NCBI GenBank assembly: GCA_965151315.1
Contig: CBCTZG010000004.1
Location: 1 to 64,000, forward strand
DNA length: 64,000 nt
Origin: Avimonoglobus sp965151315
GTDB lineage: Bacteria > Bacillota > Clostridia > UBA1381
Direction of reading: 5' to 3'
The notes beneath the pieces were generated by a model. The model was given only the letters and a program-made list of their open reading frames with translations. It did no database searches and was not told the DNA's origin. The stretch's first letter is position 1. Each line of letters opens with the position of its first letter. The position numbers were made by a program, and so were the translations under genes. Below, one piece after another: positions 16,347 to 24,705 of this stretch.

Positions 16347-17717
16347 TTATAAATCCACCTTAGGCAGGGAATCAAAGCCTTTCTGCAAATCCGCGTCGGT
16401 GGGGATATAATCGTGCATCTCATTGTTCAGGAATGCGGTATAGGCTGTCATATCAAAATAGCCGGTGCCGGTAAGCCCGAAGAGGATTTTCTTTTTCTCG
16501 CCGGTTTCCTTGCATTGCAGCGCTTCGTCAATAGCCACCCGGATGGCGTGAGAGGATTCCGGCGCGGGCAGGGTGCCTTCCGTGCGGGCAAACAGCGTAG
16601 CTGCCTCAAAAACTTTCGTCTGCTCTACAGACCGGGCCTCAATATACCCGTCATGGTACAGCTTAGACAAAATCGGCGACATACCATGGTACCGCAGGCC
16701 GCCGGCATGGTTGGGAGAGGGCATAAAGCCGCTGCCCAAGGTGTACATCCGCATCAGCGGCGTAGTCCGGCCGGTATCGCCGAAGTCAAAGGCGTATTTC
16801 CCGCGGGTCAGCGACGGGCAGGAGGCCGGCTCTACAGCAATAAAGCGAATGTTGTTTTTTCCTTCCAGATGCTCCGCCATGAAAGGGGTGATCAGGCCGC
16901 CCAGGTTGGAACCGCCGCCCGCGCAGCCAATAATCATATCCGGCTGTACGCCATATTTATCCAGAGCCGCTTTCGCTTCCAGGCCGATGATGGATTGGTG
17001 GAGCAGCACATGGTTTAAAACACTGCCCAGGACATACCGGCAGTTTGGAGTTTTCAGCGCGGTTTCCATAGCTTCGGAAATGGCGCAGCCCAAGGAGCCG
17101 CCAGTCCCTGGGTTTTCAGCCAAGATTTTTCGGCCCACCTCTGTGGTATCTGATGGGGAAGCGATGACCTTGCCGCCATAGGTCATAATGACCGCCTTCC
17201 GGTGTGGCTTTTGCTGTGCGGATACCTTAACCATGTAGACAGTCAGATCCATACCAAAAAATGCGCAGGCCATGGCCAGGGCAGTCCCCCACTGGCCAGC
17301 GCCGGTTTCTGTAGTCAGGGCGGTGAGCCCCTGCTGCTTGGCATAAAAGACCTGGGCCGCCGCAGAATTCAGCTTGTGGGAGCCGGAGGTATTATTGCCT
17401 TCAAATTTATAGTAGATTTCCGCCGGGGTACCCAGGGCCTTTTCCAGGTTATACGCCCGTACAAGCGGCGCCGGGCGGTACATTTTATAGAAATCCTGGA
17501 TTTCCTGAGGGATTTCGATCTGTTTTTGGGTCGTGTTTAACTCCTGCTCCACCAGCGCGTCGCAGAAAACGGGCCGCAGGTCGTCGGCTGTGCAAGGCTT
17601 TAGGGTGGCTGGATGGATAAACGGATCCGGCAGCTCTTTCATAAAAGGCCGGATATCCATCCAGTATTTTGGCATCTCCTGCTCGGATAAATAGATTTTG
17701 TACGGAATTTGCGTCAT
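16347..17717 (-). CDS. trpB2: TrpB2-type tryptophan synthase beta-like enzyme
   Basis: PLP enzyme of the long, stand-alone TrpB2 group, 456 residues. The PLP lysine is in NNTSGSHKLNSA, the ETGAGQWG loop follows, and the phosphate-binding loop is GCAGGGSNLGG. TrpB2 proteins condense indole or a related nucleophile with serine; some may act without TrpA. No other trp genes are present. AAAGGA sits 10 bases before the ATG. The transcript has a roughly 125-base leader with a terminator and a mutually exclusive antiterminator beside GAG repeats, so its expression is probably set by attenuation. Confidence 0.9.
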   Translation of the reverse strand: MTQIPYKIYLSEQEMPKYWMDIRPFMKELPDPFIHPATLKPCTADDLRPVFCDALVEQELNTTQKQIEIPQEIQDFYKMYRPAPLVRAYNLEKALGTPAEIYYKFEGNNTSGSHKLNSAAAQVFYAKQQGLTALTTETGAGQWGTALAMACAFFGMDLTVYMVKVSAQQKPHRKAVIMTYGGKVIASPSDTTEVGRKILAENPGTGGSLGCAISEAMETALKTPNCRYVLGSVLNHVLLHQSIIGLEAKAALDKYGVQPDMIIGCAGGGSNLGGLITPFMAEHLEGKNNIRFIAVEPASCPSLTRGKYAFDFGDTGRTTPLMRMYTLGSGFMPSPNHAGGLRYHGMSPILSKLYHDGYIEARSVEQTKVFEAATLFARTEGTLPAPESSHAIRVAIDEALQCKETGEKKKILFGLTGTGYFDMTAYTAFLNNEMHDYIPTDADLQKGFDSLPKVDL

Positions 17718-17746
17718 GTTGAAACATCCTTTCTGTTTCAGGGTAC

Positions 17747-17842
17747 AAAAAAACCCCTGTTATATTAGCAGAGGCAGATTTCATATTATTTTATTGAAAT
17801 ACTCTTCTCTAAACTTAACTCTTCTCATCTCATCTCTGCTGC
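17747..17842 (-). promoter_or_regulatory. attenuator leader with TRAP-like NAG repeats
   Basis: Read on the minus strand, the RNA opens with AGCAGAG, then GAG, GAG, GAG, GAG, AAG, UAG at exact 2-base spacing (17836-17809) and another GAG at 17804-17802. Downstream CCUCUG (17774-17769) pairs with CAGGGG (17759-17754), followed by seven U: an intrinsic terminator. AGCAGAG (17840-17834) can instead pair with CUCUGCU (17773-17767), which uses the terminator's left arm. This is the layout of TRAP attenuation: protein bound to NAG repeats would block the antiterminator. TRAP binding is inference; the two alternative stems are read directly. Confidence 0.6.
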
Positions 17843-17846
17843 ATAC

Positions 17847-17875
17847 AGTATATCATGGGGGCATGGCTTTGTCAA
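17847..17875 (-). promoter_or_regulatory. sigma-A promoter for trpB2
   Basis: Minus-strand TTGACA (17870-17875), 17-bp spacer, TATACT (17847-17852). Transcription should start within a few bases of the NAG repeats. Confidence 0.85.
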
Positions 17876-17897
17876 GTATTTTTGTAAAATTTTTGCC

Positions 17898-17927
17898 GGG
17901 CAGGCGGGGGAAGTCCCCCGTCTGCCC
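17898..17927 (-). terminator. strong hairpin after eno
   Basis: 13-position GC-rich stem (17898-17910 with 17915-17927, one wobble) with a 4-base loop. The T-run is displaced by about 8 bases, so termination may be partly factor-dependent or the hairpin may protect the 3' end. Confidence 0.6.
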
Positions 17928-17937
17928 TGGCAGGAAA

Positions 17938-19230
17938 TCAAGCGTCTGCTTTTGCGCATTTTGCGCAGCCGTATTCCGCTGTAAAGCAAAGCTCCTGTTC
18001 AATCCGCAGAAGCTGATTGTATTTGGCTACCCGGTCGGTGCGGCTGGGTGCACCTGTCTTAATCTGGCCGGCGTTGGTAGCTACGGCGATGTCGGCGATG
18101 GTGGTGTCCTCGGTTTCGCCGCTGCGGTGGGAGATGACGGCGGTATAGCCGGCTTTGTGGGCCATCTCCACAGCGTCTAAGGCCTCCGTCAGCGTACCGA
18201 TTTGATTTACCTTGACTAAAATGGAGTTGGCTACATGGAGGCTGATCCCTTTTTGCAGCCGTTCAACATTGGTTACAAACAGGTCGTCGCCCACCAGCTG
18301 GAGCCGGCTGCCCAAGCGGGCAGTCAGGGCCTGCCATGCCTCCCAGTCGTCCTCGGCCACGCCGTCCTCAATAGAGAAAATCGGGAACCGTTTGGAAAGC
18401 GCGTCCCAATAGTCGATCAGCTCCTCCTTCGTCTTCACAATTCCTGCCTTGGGCAGCTTATAGGTGCCGTCCGGCTGGAGCCATTCGCTGCTGGCTGCGT
18501 CGATGGCAATTTTGAAATCTGTACCAGGCCGATAGCCGGCCTGCTCAATGGCGGTCACAATGACCTCCAAAGCCTTTTCATCCGCAGGCAGATTGGGCGC
18601 AAAGCCGCCCTCGTCGCCGACAGCAGTTGTGTTGCCCATCTCTGCCAGGACCTTTTTTAAGGTGTGGAAAACCTCGGCGCACTGGCGGAGCCCCTCCTTG
18701 AAGGCCCGGGCGCCCACCGGCATGATCATGAATTCCTGGATGTCCACATTGTTATTGGCGTGGGCGCCGCCGTTTAGAATATTCATCATGGGTATGGGCA
18801 GGGTGTGGGCGTTCACGCCGCCGATATATTGGTAGAGAGGCATCCCCAGCGCAGCCGCTGCGGCCCGGGCTACGGCCATGGATACGCCCAGGATCGCGTT
18901 CGCGCCCAGGTTGCCTTTATTGGGGGAGGCATCTAAGGTACACATTTTTTTATCAATGGCCCGCTGGTCCAATACATTCATGCCGATAATGCAGTCGGCA
19001 ATCTGGGTGTTGACATTTTCCACCGCCTTTAAAACGCCTTTGCCTAAATACCGGGCCGGATCGCCGTCCCGCAGTTCTACGGCCTCAAACACACCGGTGG
19101 ACGCACCGGAGGGGACGATGGCCCGGCCGGCGGCGTCCCCGGCCAGGACATCCACCTCCACGGTGGGGTTCCCACGGGAATCCAAAACCTCCCGGGCAAA
19201 TACGTCTGTAATTTCAATGTAATCTTTCAT
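17938..19230 (-). CDS. eno: enolase
   Basis: Converts 2-phosphoglycerate to phosphoenolpyruvate in glycolysis. 430 residues from the ATG at 19230, which has AAAGGAG upstream; an earlier in-frame start adds eight unconserved residues. AREVLDSRGNPTVEVDV, the loop VGDEGGFAPNL, SIEDGVAEDDWE, LVGDDLFVTN and ISHRSGETEDT are catalytic and metal-binding blocks. The C-terminus CAKCAKADA is a short cysteine-containing tail of unclear meaning. Monocistronic, divergent from rodA; I see no convincing promoter for it. Confidence 0.97.
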   Translation of the reverse strand: MKDYIEITDVFAREVLDSRGNPTVEVDVLAGDAAGRAIVPSGASTGVFEAVELRDGDPARYLGKGVLKAVENVNTQIADCIIGMNVLDQRAIDKKMCTLDASPNKGNLGANAILGVSMAVARAAAAALGMPLYQYIGGVNAHTLPIPMMNILNGGAHANNNVDIQEFMIMPVGARAFKEGLRQCAEVFHTLKKVLAEMGNTTAVGDEGGFAPNLPADEKALEVIVTAIEQAGYRPGTDFKIAIDAASSEWLQPDGTYKLPKAGIVKTKEELIDYWDALSKRFPIFSIEDGVAEDDWEAWQALTARLGSRLQLVGDDLFVTNVERLQKGISLHVANSILVKVNQIGTLTEALDAVEMAHKAGYTAVISHRSGETEDTTIADIAVATNAGQIKTGAPSRTDRVAKYNQLLRIEQELCFTAEYGCAKCAKADA

Positions 19231-19296
19231 GGTGTCACTCTCCTTTTCTACCATAGTATGGGATGAAAGCTGGAAATTTATGCGTAGAAATTCTTG

Positions 19297-19325
19297 TTGA
19301 AAAATGCATAGAAAGGGTGTATAAT
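19297..19325 (+). promoter_or_regulatory. sigma-A promoter for rodA
   Basis: TTGAAA (19297-19302), 17-bp spacer, TATAAT (19320-19325). Confidence 0.82.
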
Positions 19326-19361
19326 AGGGATAGTAATTAGAAAAGAAAGGAAATTGAGCTT

Positions 19362-20468
19362 ATGGCGAAACGCAAGCCTCTGTCCGCAACAGGCTTTGAT
19401 AAGCCCCTGGCGGTGCTGGTGGTGGTTACCTGCCTGTATGGGATTCTGGCGGTCTTTACGGCAACGCGCTCCTTCAATACGTATTCCGACGTACTGATCC
19501 AGACGGGCGCCTTTGGACTGGGCCTGGCGGCAATGGTGATTTTGACGCTGTTTGATTATGAGCAGTATGAATTTTTAGTAAAGTATATTTACGCAGCCAA
19601 TGTGCTTCTGCTGATCCTGGTACTGATTTTAGGAACCGCTGGGACATGGGGCGCGAAAAGCTGGATTCGGATCGGGCCAGTAGGTATCCAGCCCACAGAA
19701 TTCGCGAAAGTCGCATTTATCATCACGTTTTCCTACCATTTGACGGCTGTCAAGGACCGGATCAACAAGCTCCGGACGCTCCTGGGGCTGCTGCTCCATG
19801 TAGGCGTGATCATCGGCCTGATCCTGCTGCAGCCTGATCTGGGAAGCTCGCTGGTATTTGTATTTATATTCCTGGTGATGGTGTTTGTGGCGGGAATCTC
19901 CTATAAATATGTATTTGCCGTCATCGGCGCGGGAGCGGTATTGGCTCCGCTGGCATATTTCTTTGTGCTGAGCGACTACCAGCAAAAGCGGATCCAGGTA
20001 TTTTTCAACCCCGAGCTGGACAGCCTGGGCAGCGGCTATAATGTGATCCAGTCGAAAATCGCCGTAGGGTCCGGCCAGTTGTTCGGCAAGGGGCTGCTTC
20101 ACGGCACCCAGAACCAGATGGGTTTTTTGCCTACAAAATCCACGGACTTTATCTTCAGTGTGATCGCGGAGGAGTTGGGCTTTATCGGGGCGGTGGCTGC
20201 GCTGGTCCTGCTGTTCGCCATTATCTTCCGGTGCATCCGGGCGGCGAAGAACGCCAATTCCCAGTTTGGACAGTTCATCTGCACTGGTGTGGCAGCTATG
20301 CTGATTTTCCATACCTTTGAAAATGCAGGGATGTGTATCGGCCTGACGCCAGTTACCGGGATCCCGCTGCCCTTTTTCAGCTACGGGGGCACCTCCCTGC
20401 TGACCAATATGGCGGCGGTGGCGTTGGTGCTCAGCGTGACGCTGCGGAGCAGGAAAAAATTATTTTAA
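19362..20468 (+). CDS. rodA: RodA/FtsW (SEDS) peptidoglycan glycosyltransferase
   Basis: Polytopic membrane enzyme polymerising lipid II during elongation or division. 368 residues with about ten membrane segments. RIGPVGIQPTEFAK, LLQPDLGSSLVF, DFIFSVIAEELGFIGA and GIPLPFFSYGGTSLL are SEDS-family signatures. Size and the absence of divisome genes nearby favour RodA, but FtsW or SpoVE cannot be excluded. GAAAGGA lies before the ATG. The following small membrane gene is 35 bases downstream on the same transcript. Confidence 0.9.
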   Translation: MAKRKPLSATGFDKPLAVLVVVTCLYGILAVFTATRSFNTYSDVLIQTGAFGLGLAAMVILTLFDYEQYEFLVKYIYAANVLLLILVLILGTAGTWGAKSWIRIGPVGIQPTEFAKVAFIITFSYHLTAVKDRINKLRTLLGLLLHVGVIIGLILLQPDLGSSLVFVFIFLVMVFVAGISYKYVFAVIGAGAVLAPLAYFFVLSDYQQKRIQVFFNPELDSLGSGYNVIQSKIAVGSGQLFGKGLLHGTQNQMGFLPTKSTDFIFSVIAEELGFIGAVAALVLLFAIIFRCIRAAKNANSQFGQFICTGVAAMLIFHTFENAGMCIGLTPVTGIPLPFFSYGGTSLLTNMAAVALVLSVTLRSRKKLF

Positions 20469-20503
20469 AACAGGTCTGTCAGCTTTAGATAGGGGGGAAC
20501 GAT

Positions 20504-20926
20504 ATCAAAAAATTAAGATGGTACGGGATCCTCTTTGCTGTATTTATTTTGTTCCTGTATGTGATGGGGACATATGATATTTTTATGATGCTGACGCATA
20601 ATGAAGCGTATTATATGGATAAAGGATACGGGGCGGGCGTTCATGACTATTTCACAAATTACCCGGCCGGGTTGCTGATATTGTGGATTGGAAATTTATT
20701 CTGTGGGTTATTAAGCCCAATACTGTATCTGTGCGGGAATCAATATGCATATAAGGCAGCCTTTTTGTCATTTGCGTTTGACCTGCTTCTGATTAGTTTC
20801 GGGGTTATTCTGAAAAACAGAATTGACGCGCTTGGTTTTTCCATCTTCGTGTTTGATCTGTTTATTTTGCTGAGTACACTGCTGTTTGGAATTTATGCTT
20901 ATTTTTCTCATAACGAGGGCAAGTAG
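20504..20926 (+). CDS. small polytopic membrane protein with apparent ATC start
   Basis: No family recognised. From ATC at 20504 it reads (M)KKLRWYGILFAVFILFLYV and has 140 residues with four likely membrane segments (near 8-28, 50-75, 80-105, 108-132). AGGGGG lies 7 bases before the ATC. The frame has no ATG, GTG or TTG until TTG at 20549, which would cut off most of the first helix and has no ribosome site. ATC is a rare natural start codon; the alternative is a recent ATG-to-ATC mutation. Co-transcribed with rodA. Confidence 0.6.
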   Translation: MKKLRWYGILFAVFILFLYVMGTYDIFMMLTHNEAYYMDKGYGAGVHDYFTNYPAGLLILWIGNLFCGLLSPILYLCGNQYAYKAAFLSFAFDLLLISFGVILKNRIDALGFSIFVFDLFILLSTLLFGIYAYFSHNEGK

Positions 20927-20937
20927 ATGTGTAAATG

Positions 20938-20972
20938 AAAAGCTCCGGCCGCAGCGCGGCCGGAGCTTTTGT
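20938..20972. terminator. bidirectional terminator between the rodA unit and rho
   Basis: AAAAGCTCCGGCCGC pairs with GCGGCCGGAGCTTTT across a 3-base loop; serves both convergent units. Confidence 0.85.
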
Positions 20973-20994
20973 ATTTGTATGCTGTATGTTATAT

Positions 20995-22320
20995 TTACCG
21001 GTCGTAATTTCGTAGGATCATATCTACGAAGTCGTGGTTATTGTCGGTATTCTTTAAGTATTGCAAGAGCATGTTGACGGTATCGGAGGAATTATGCCGG
21101 TTGATCTCCCGCCGGATCGACCAGACGGCCTCCCGTTCCTTGGCATCTAGGAGCTCTTCCTCCCGGCGGGTACCGGAGCGGAGGATATCGATGGCCGGGA
21201 AAATCCGCCGCTCCTGGAGGCCCCTGTCCAGCTTTAGCTCCATATTGCCTGTCCCCTTGAATTCCTCAAAGATCACTTCGTCCATGCGGCTGCCGGTTTC
21301 CACCAGCGCTGTGGCTAAGATCGTCAGACTGCCGCCCTCCTCAATATTCCGGGCCGCGCCGAAGAATTTCTTGGGCTTGATCAGTGCGTCGGGATCCAGG
21401 CCGCCGGAAAGCGTCCGGCCGGTGGGGGTCACCGTCAGGTTGTAGGCCCGGGCCAGCCGGGTGATGGAATCCAGGAGGATCACCACGTCCCGCTTGTGCT
21501 CTACCAGCCGCATAGCACGCTCCAGCACCATTTCCGCCACCTTTGTGTGATTTTCCGGAGTCTGGTCAAAGGTGGAGTAGATCACGTCGCCTTGGATGGA
21601 GCGCCGCATATCCGTAACCTCCTCCGGCCGCTCGTCAATGAGCAGGACAATAAGGGTCACATCTGGGTAATTGGCGGTGATCGACTGGGCGATTTGCTTA
21701 ATCAATGTGGTTTTTCCCGCCTTGGGCGGCGCCACAATCATACCCCGCTGGCCCTTGCCGATGGGGGCGATGATGTCCACCAGCCGGGAGGCGGCTTTGG
21801 TTTTATCGCCGGTATCCAGGGTCAGCCTTTCCGTGGGATAAATCGGCGTCAGCCGTTCAAAGCTTTTCCGCTTAAAGGTATTTTCGATGGTATCGCCGTT
21901 GATCGACTTTACAAACAGCAGCGGCGAATACTTCCCCTCCTCCTGGGAGGGCCGGCTGTCCCCTCGGATCTCGTCCCCGGTTTTCAGGTTAAACCGCCGG
22001 ATCTGGGTGGGGGAAACATAAATATCGTTTTCACTGGGCCGGTAATTCTCAAACCGCAGAAAGCCGAAACCATCCTCCATTACATCCAAAATCCCACAGA
22101 CCTCTACTACATCGCTGGGCCGTCTGCGCTCCGGCTTTTCTTTTTGCGCTTCTTTCTGGGCCTTTTGCTGGGCCTTTTGGGCCGTTTCTTCCCGGTGCTT
22201 CCGGATCAGGGCGATAATTTCGTCCTTCTTCAGGCTGGAAACCTTGGGGATCTCCAGCCCCTGGGCAATTTGAATCAGTTCTACGCGGGTCTTTCTCTCT
22301 AACGCTACACCGTCTTGCAT
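20995..22320 (-). CDS. rho: transcription termination factor Rho
   Basis: Hexameric RNA helicase that ends transcripts. 441 residues. The N-terminal helical domain and a K/E/Q-rich linker (about 40-68) precede the cold-shock-like RNA-binding domain (GFGFLRFENY). The ATPase core has Walker A APPKAGKTTL, Walker B LIVLLIDERPEEVTDM, the Q-loop/R-loop STFDQTPENH and the arginine finger region ELKLDRGLQERRIFP. AGAGGT precedes the ATG. It follows ilvD by 14 bases as the last gene of a long operon, and a strong terminator lies just downstream. Confidence 0.96.
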   Translation of the reverse strand: MQDGVALERKTRVELIQIAQGLEIPKVSSLKKDEIIALIRKHREETAQKAQQKAQKEAQKEKPERRRPSDVVEVCGILDVMEDGFGFLRFENYRPSENDIYVSPTQIRRFNLKTGDEIRGDSRPSQEEGKYSPLLFVKSINGDTIENTFKRKSFERLTPIYPTERLTLDTGDKTKAASRLVDIIAPIGKGQRGMIVAPPKAGKTTLIKQIAQSITANYPDVTLIVLLIDERPEEVTDMRRSIQGDVIYSTFDQTPENHTKVAEMVLERAMRLVEHKRDVVILLDSITRLARAYNLTVTPTGRTLSGGLDPDALIKPKKFFGAARNIEEGGSLTILATALVETGSRMDEVIFEEFKGTGNMELKLDRGLQERRIFPAIDILRSGTRREEELLDAKEREAVWSIRREINRHNSSDTVNMLLQYLKNTDNNHDFVDMILRNYDR

Positions 22321-22334
22321 GCAGTTACCTCTTT

Positions 22335-23999
22335 TCAGTCATCCAGCATTACCGCGCCCTGCATTGCCGAGGACACAAGCTTGGAATATCGTTTTAAATA
22401 GCCGGTTTTGATTTTCGGCTCGTTGGGCGTCCAGCCCTCTTTCCGTTTCTCGAATTCTGCCGGGGAAATATCCACATTTAAAATACAGTTTTCAATATCA
22501 ATTTCGATCATGTCCCCATCCCGGATAAAGGCAATGGGGCCGCCTTCCATGGCTTCCGGGGAAACGTGGCCGATGGCCGCGCCCCGGGTAGCCCCGGAGA
22601 ATCGACCGTCCGTAATCAGCGCTACATCCTTGTCTAAGCCCATGCCGCAGATGGCAGAGGTGGGGGAGAGCATTTCCCGCATACCCGGGCCGCCCTTGGG
22701 ACCTTCATACCGGATAACCACGACGTCGCCCTTTTGGATTTTTCCGGCATAGATGGCGGCGATGGCGTCGTCCTCGCTGTCATAGACCCGCGCGGGGCCC
22801 TTATGCCGGAGCATTTCCGGCGCCACGGCGCTGCGCTTGACCACGGAGCCGTCTACCGCTAAATTCCCCTTTAAAACGGCGATGCCGCCAGTTTCGGAGT
22901 AGGGCGCGTCAATAGGACGGATCACCTCGTAGTCCTTTACCGGGCAGTTTTGGATATTTTCACCTACAGTCTTCCCGGTAACGGTCAGGATGTCCAGCTT
23001 CAGCAGATCTTTTTTAGAAAGCTCGTTCATCACTGCCTGCACACCGCCGGCCGCATACAGATCTTGGACGTGATGCTCCCCGGCGGGCGCCAAATGGCAG
23101 ATGTTGGGCGTTACTTTGGAAATATCGTTGGCCATATCCAGGCTCAGCACCACCTTGGCTTCGTGGGCAATGGCGGGCAGATGGAGCATGGAGTTGGTGG
23201 AACAGCCCAAGGCCATATCCACCCGCAGGGCGTTATAAAACGCGTCGCTGACCAAAATATCCGAGGGCTTGATATCCTTTTCAAAAAGGTCCATGATTTT
23301 CATACCGGTTTCCTTAGCCAGCCGGATCCGCTGGGAGTATACCGCCGGAATCGTGCCGTTTCCGGGCAGGGCCAGTCCCAATACCTCGGTCAGGCAGTTC
23401 ATGGAATTGGCCGTAAACATCCCGGAGCAGCTGCCGCAGGTAGGACAGGCGGCGTTTTCTAAGTTCAAAAGCTCCGTCTCGTCAATGGCGCCGACCTTAA
23501 AAGCGCCTACGGCCTCGTAGGCGGAATTGTAATCCCGGAACTTGCCGTTATAGCTGACGGAAAGCATGGGGCCGCCGCTGACAATGATCGCCGGCTTATC
23601 AAGCCGGGCCGCGGCCATGAGCATTCCCGGAACGATCTTGTCGCAGCTGGGGATCAGCACCAGGGCGTCGAACCCGTGGGCAATAGCCATGGATTCGATG
23701 CTGTCCGCGATCAGTTCCCGGGATGCCAGGGAATATTTCATGCCCGGATGCCCCATAGCCAGGCCGTCGCAGACGCCGATAGCCGGGAACTCAATGGGCG
23801 TACCCCCGGCCATCCGGACCCCGGCTTTGACGGCTTCGGTGATCTTATCCAGGTGCATATGCCCGGGTACGATCTCATTCCGGGCGTTGACAATTCCGAT
23901 CAGGGGCCGGCGGATCTCCTCGTCTGTTAAGCCCAGCGCCTTTAAAAGCGCCCGGTGGGGTGTTTTTTCCACGCCGGTTTTGATGATATCACTGTACAT
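22335..23999 (-). CDS. ilvD: dihydroxy-acid dehydratase
   Basis: Fe-S enzyme making the 2-keto acid precursors of valine and isoleucine. 554 residues, normal. Cluster cysteines occur in SCDKIVPGM and in CPTCGSCSGMFTANSMNC. DGRFSGATRGAAIGHVSPEA near the C-terminus is conserved. AAAGGAAGG precedes the ATG. No other ilv or leu genes and no T-box or leucine attenuator lie in front of it; it sits between a cvpA-like gene and rho, so it appears to be expressed constitutively with housekeeping genes. Confidence 0.96.
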   Translation of the reverse strand: MYSDIIKTGVEKTPHRALLKALGLTDEEIRRPLIGIVNARNEIVPGHMHLDKITEAVKAGVRMAGGTPIEFPAIGVCDGLAMGHPGMKYSLASRELIADSIESMAIAHGFDALVLIPSCDKIVPGMLMAAARLDKPAIIVSGGPMLSVSYNGKFRDYNSAYEAVGAFKVGAIDETELLNLENAACPTCGSCSGMFTANSMNCLTEVLGLALPGNGTIPAVYSQRIRLAKETGMKIMDLFEKDIKPSDILVSDAFYNALRVDMALGCSTNSMLHLPAIAHEAKVVLSLDMANDISKVTPNICHLAPAGEHHVQDLYAAGGVQAVMNELSKKDLLKLDILTVTGKTVGENIQNCPVKDYEVIRPIDAPYSETGGIAVLKGNLAVDGSVVKRSAVAPEMLRHKGPARVYDSEDDAIAAIYAGKIQKGDVVVIRYEGPKGGPGMREMLSPTSAICGMGLDKDVALITDGRFSGATRGAAIGHVSPEAMEGGPIAFIRDGDMIEIDIENCILNVDISPAEFEKRKEGWTPNEPKIKTGYLKRYSKLVSSAMQGAVMLDD

Positions 24000-24014
24000 G
24001 ATTTTCCTTCCTTT

Positions 24015-24701
24015 CTACATAAAAAGCTCCATTAAAAGATTATTGTTATAAAATATATTGGCAATATAGGTTTGGTTCATAGCCCGGTCAAAGGCTTTTA
24101 GGTTTTCCGCGGGCACTAAAAATGTCACTGCGGCGCAGAGAAGATATACCAGGAGCAGGGCGTTTAAAATCCCCATCATAACACCGGCGGTCTTGTTCAC
24201 CAGATTTAGAATGGGCAGCTTGAATACCGCGTCCAGTACCTTCAGCAGGATAAATACCCCGATCCGGATCAACAGGAACAAAAGCACCACTGCCACGATC
24301 TGGATGACAGAATCTGCCACCGCGGCAGATATGGCCGCGATTACCTCCTGGGTAGCCTCCCCGGCGGCGTCCGCCTGGCCTTGGATCTTGACCAGCAAAA
24401 ACTGGGGAAGCCCCAGGTCTTCACCAGTTTCCGGATTGCCCTCCTCTGCGTTTTGTGTGATCTGGTAGGTTAGTTTTTCCGCAATGGTCTTCCCCAGGGT
24501 AGACTGGGCGATATAGTCCTCAAAGGGCGCCTGGAAGGCATACATCAAAATAATGGTCAGCACCAGCGAAATAATAGTATAGGATGACTTCATAAAGCCC
24601 CGGAAAAAGGCGAAGCTGATACAGCCCAAGAAGATCAGGATCACGGCTGCGTCCAGCAGGATCCACCCGTTTTCCGCAAAAAAACCTTGTATATTTCCCA
24701 T
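24015..24701 (-). CDS. CvpA-family membrane protein
   Basis: 228-residue membrane protein with four hydrophobic stretches (about 13-35, 42-58, 132-155, 168-192) and the CvpA features of an N-terminal DAAVILIFLGCISFAFFRGF segment and a late NKTAGVMMGILNALLL segment. CvpA proteins were named from colicin V production and affect envelope integrity; the mechanism is unknown. It starts 4 bases after the upstream gene and precedes ilvD by 15 bases. Confidence 0.75.
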   Translation of the reverse strand: MGNIQGFFAENGWILLDAAVILIFLGCISFAFFRGFMKSSYTIISLVLTIILMYAFQAPFEDYIAQSTLGKTIAEKLTYQITQNAEEGNPETGEDLGLPQFLLVKIQGQADAAGEATQEVIAAISAAVADSVIQIVAVVLLFLLIRIGVFILLKVLDAVFKLPILNLVNKTAGVMMGILNALLLVYLLCAAVTFLVPAENLKAFDRAMNQTYIANIFYNNNLLMELFM

Positions 24702-24705
24702 AGAT

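Noticed and set aside
17485..17784. Possible leader peptide starting in the trpB2 leader
   Set aside because: No ribosome site, no Trp codons and it reads through the terminator and the trpB2 start; it does not look like a leader peptide.
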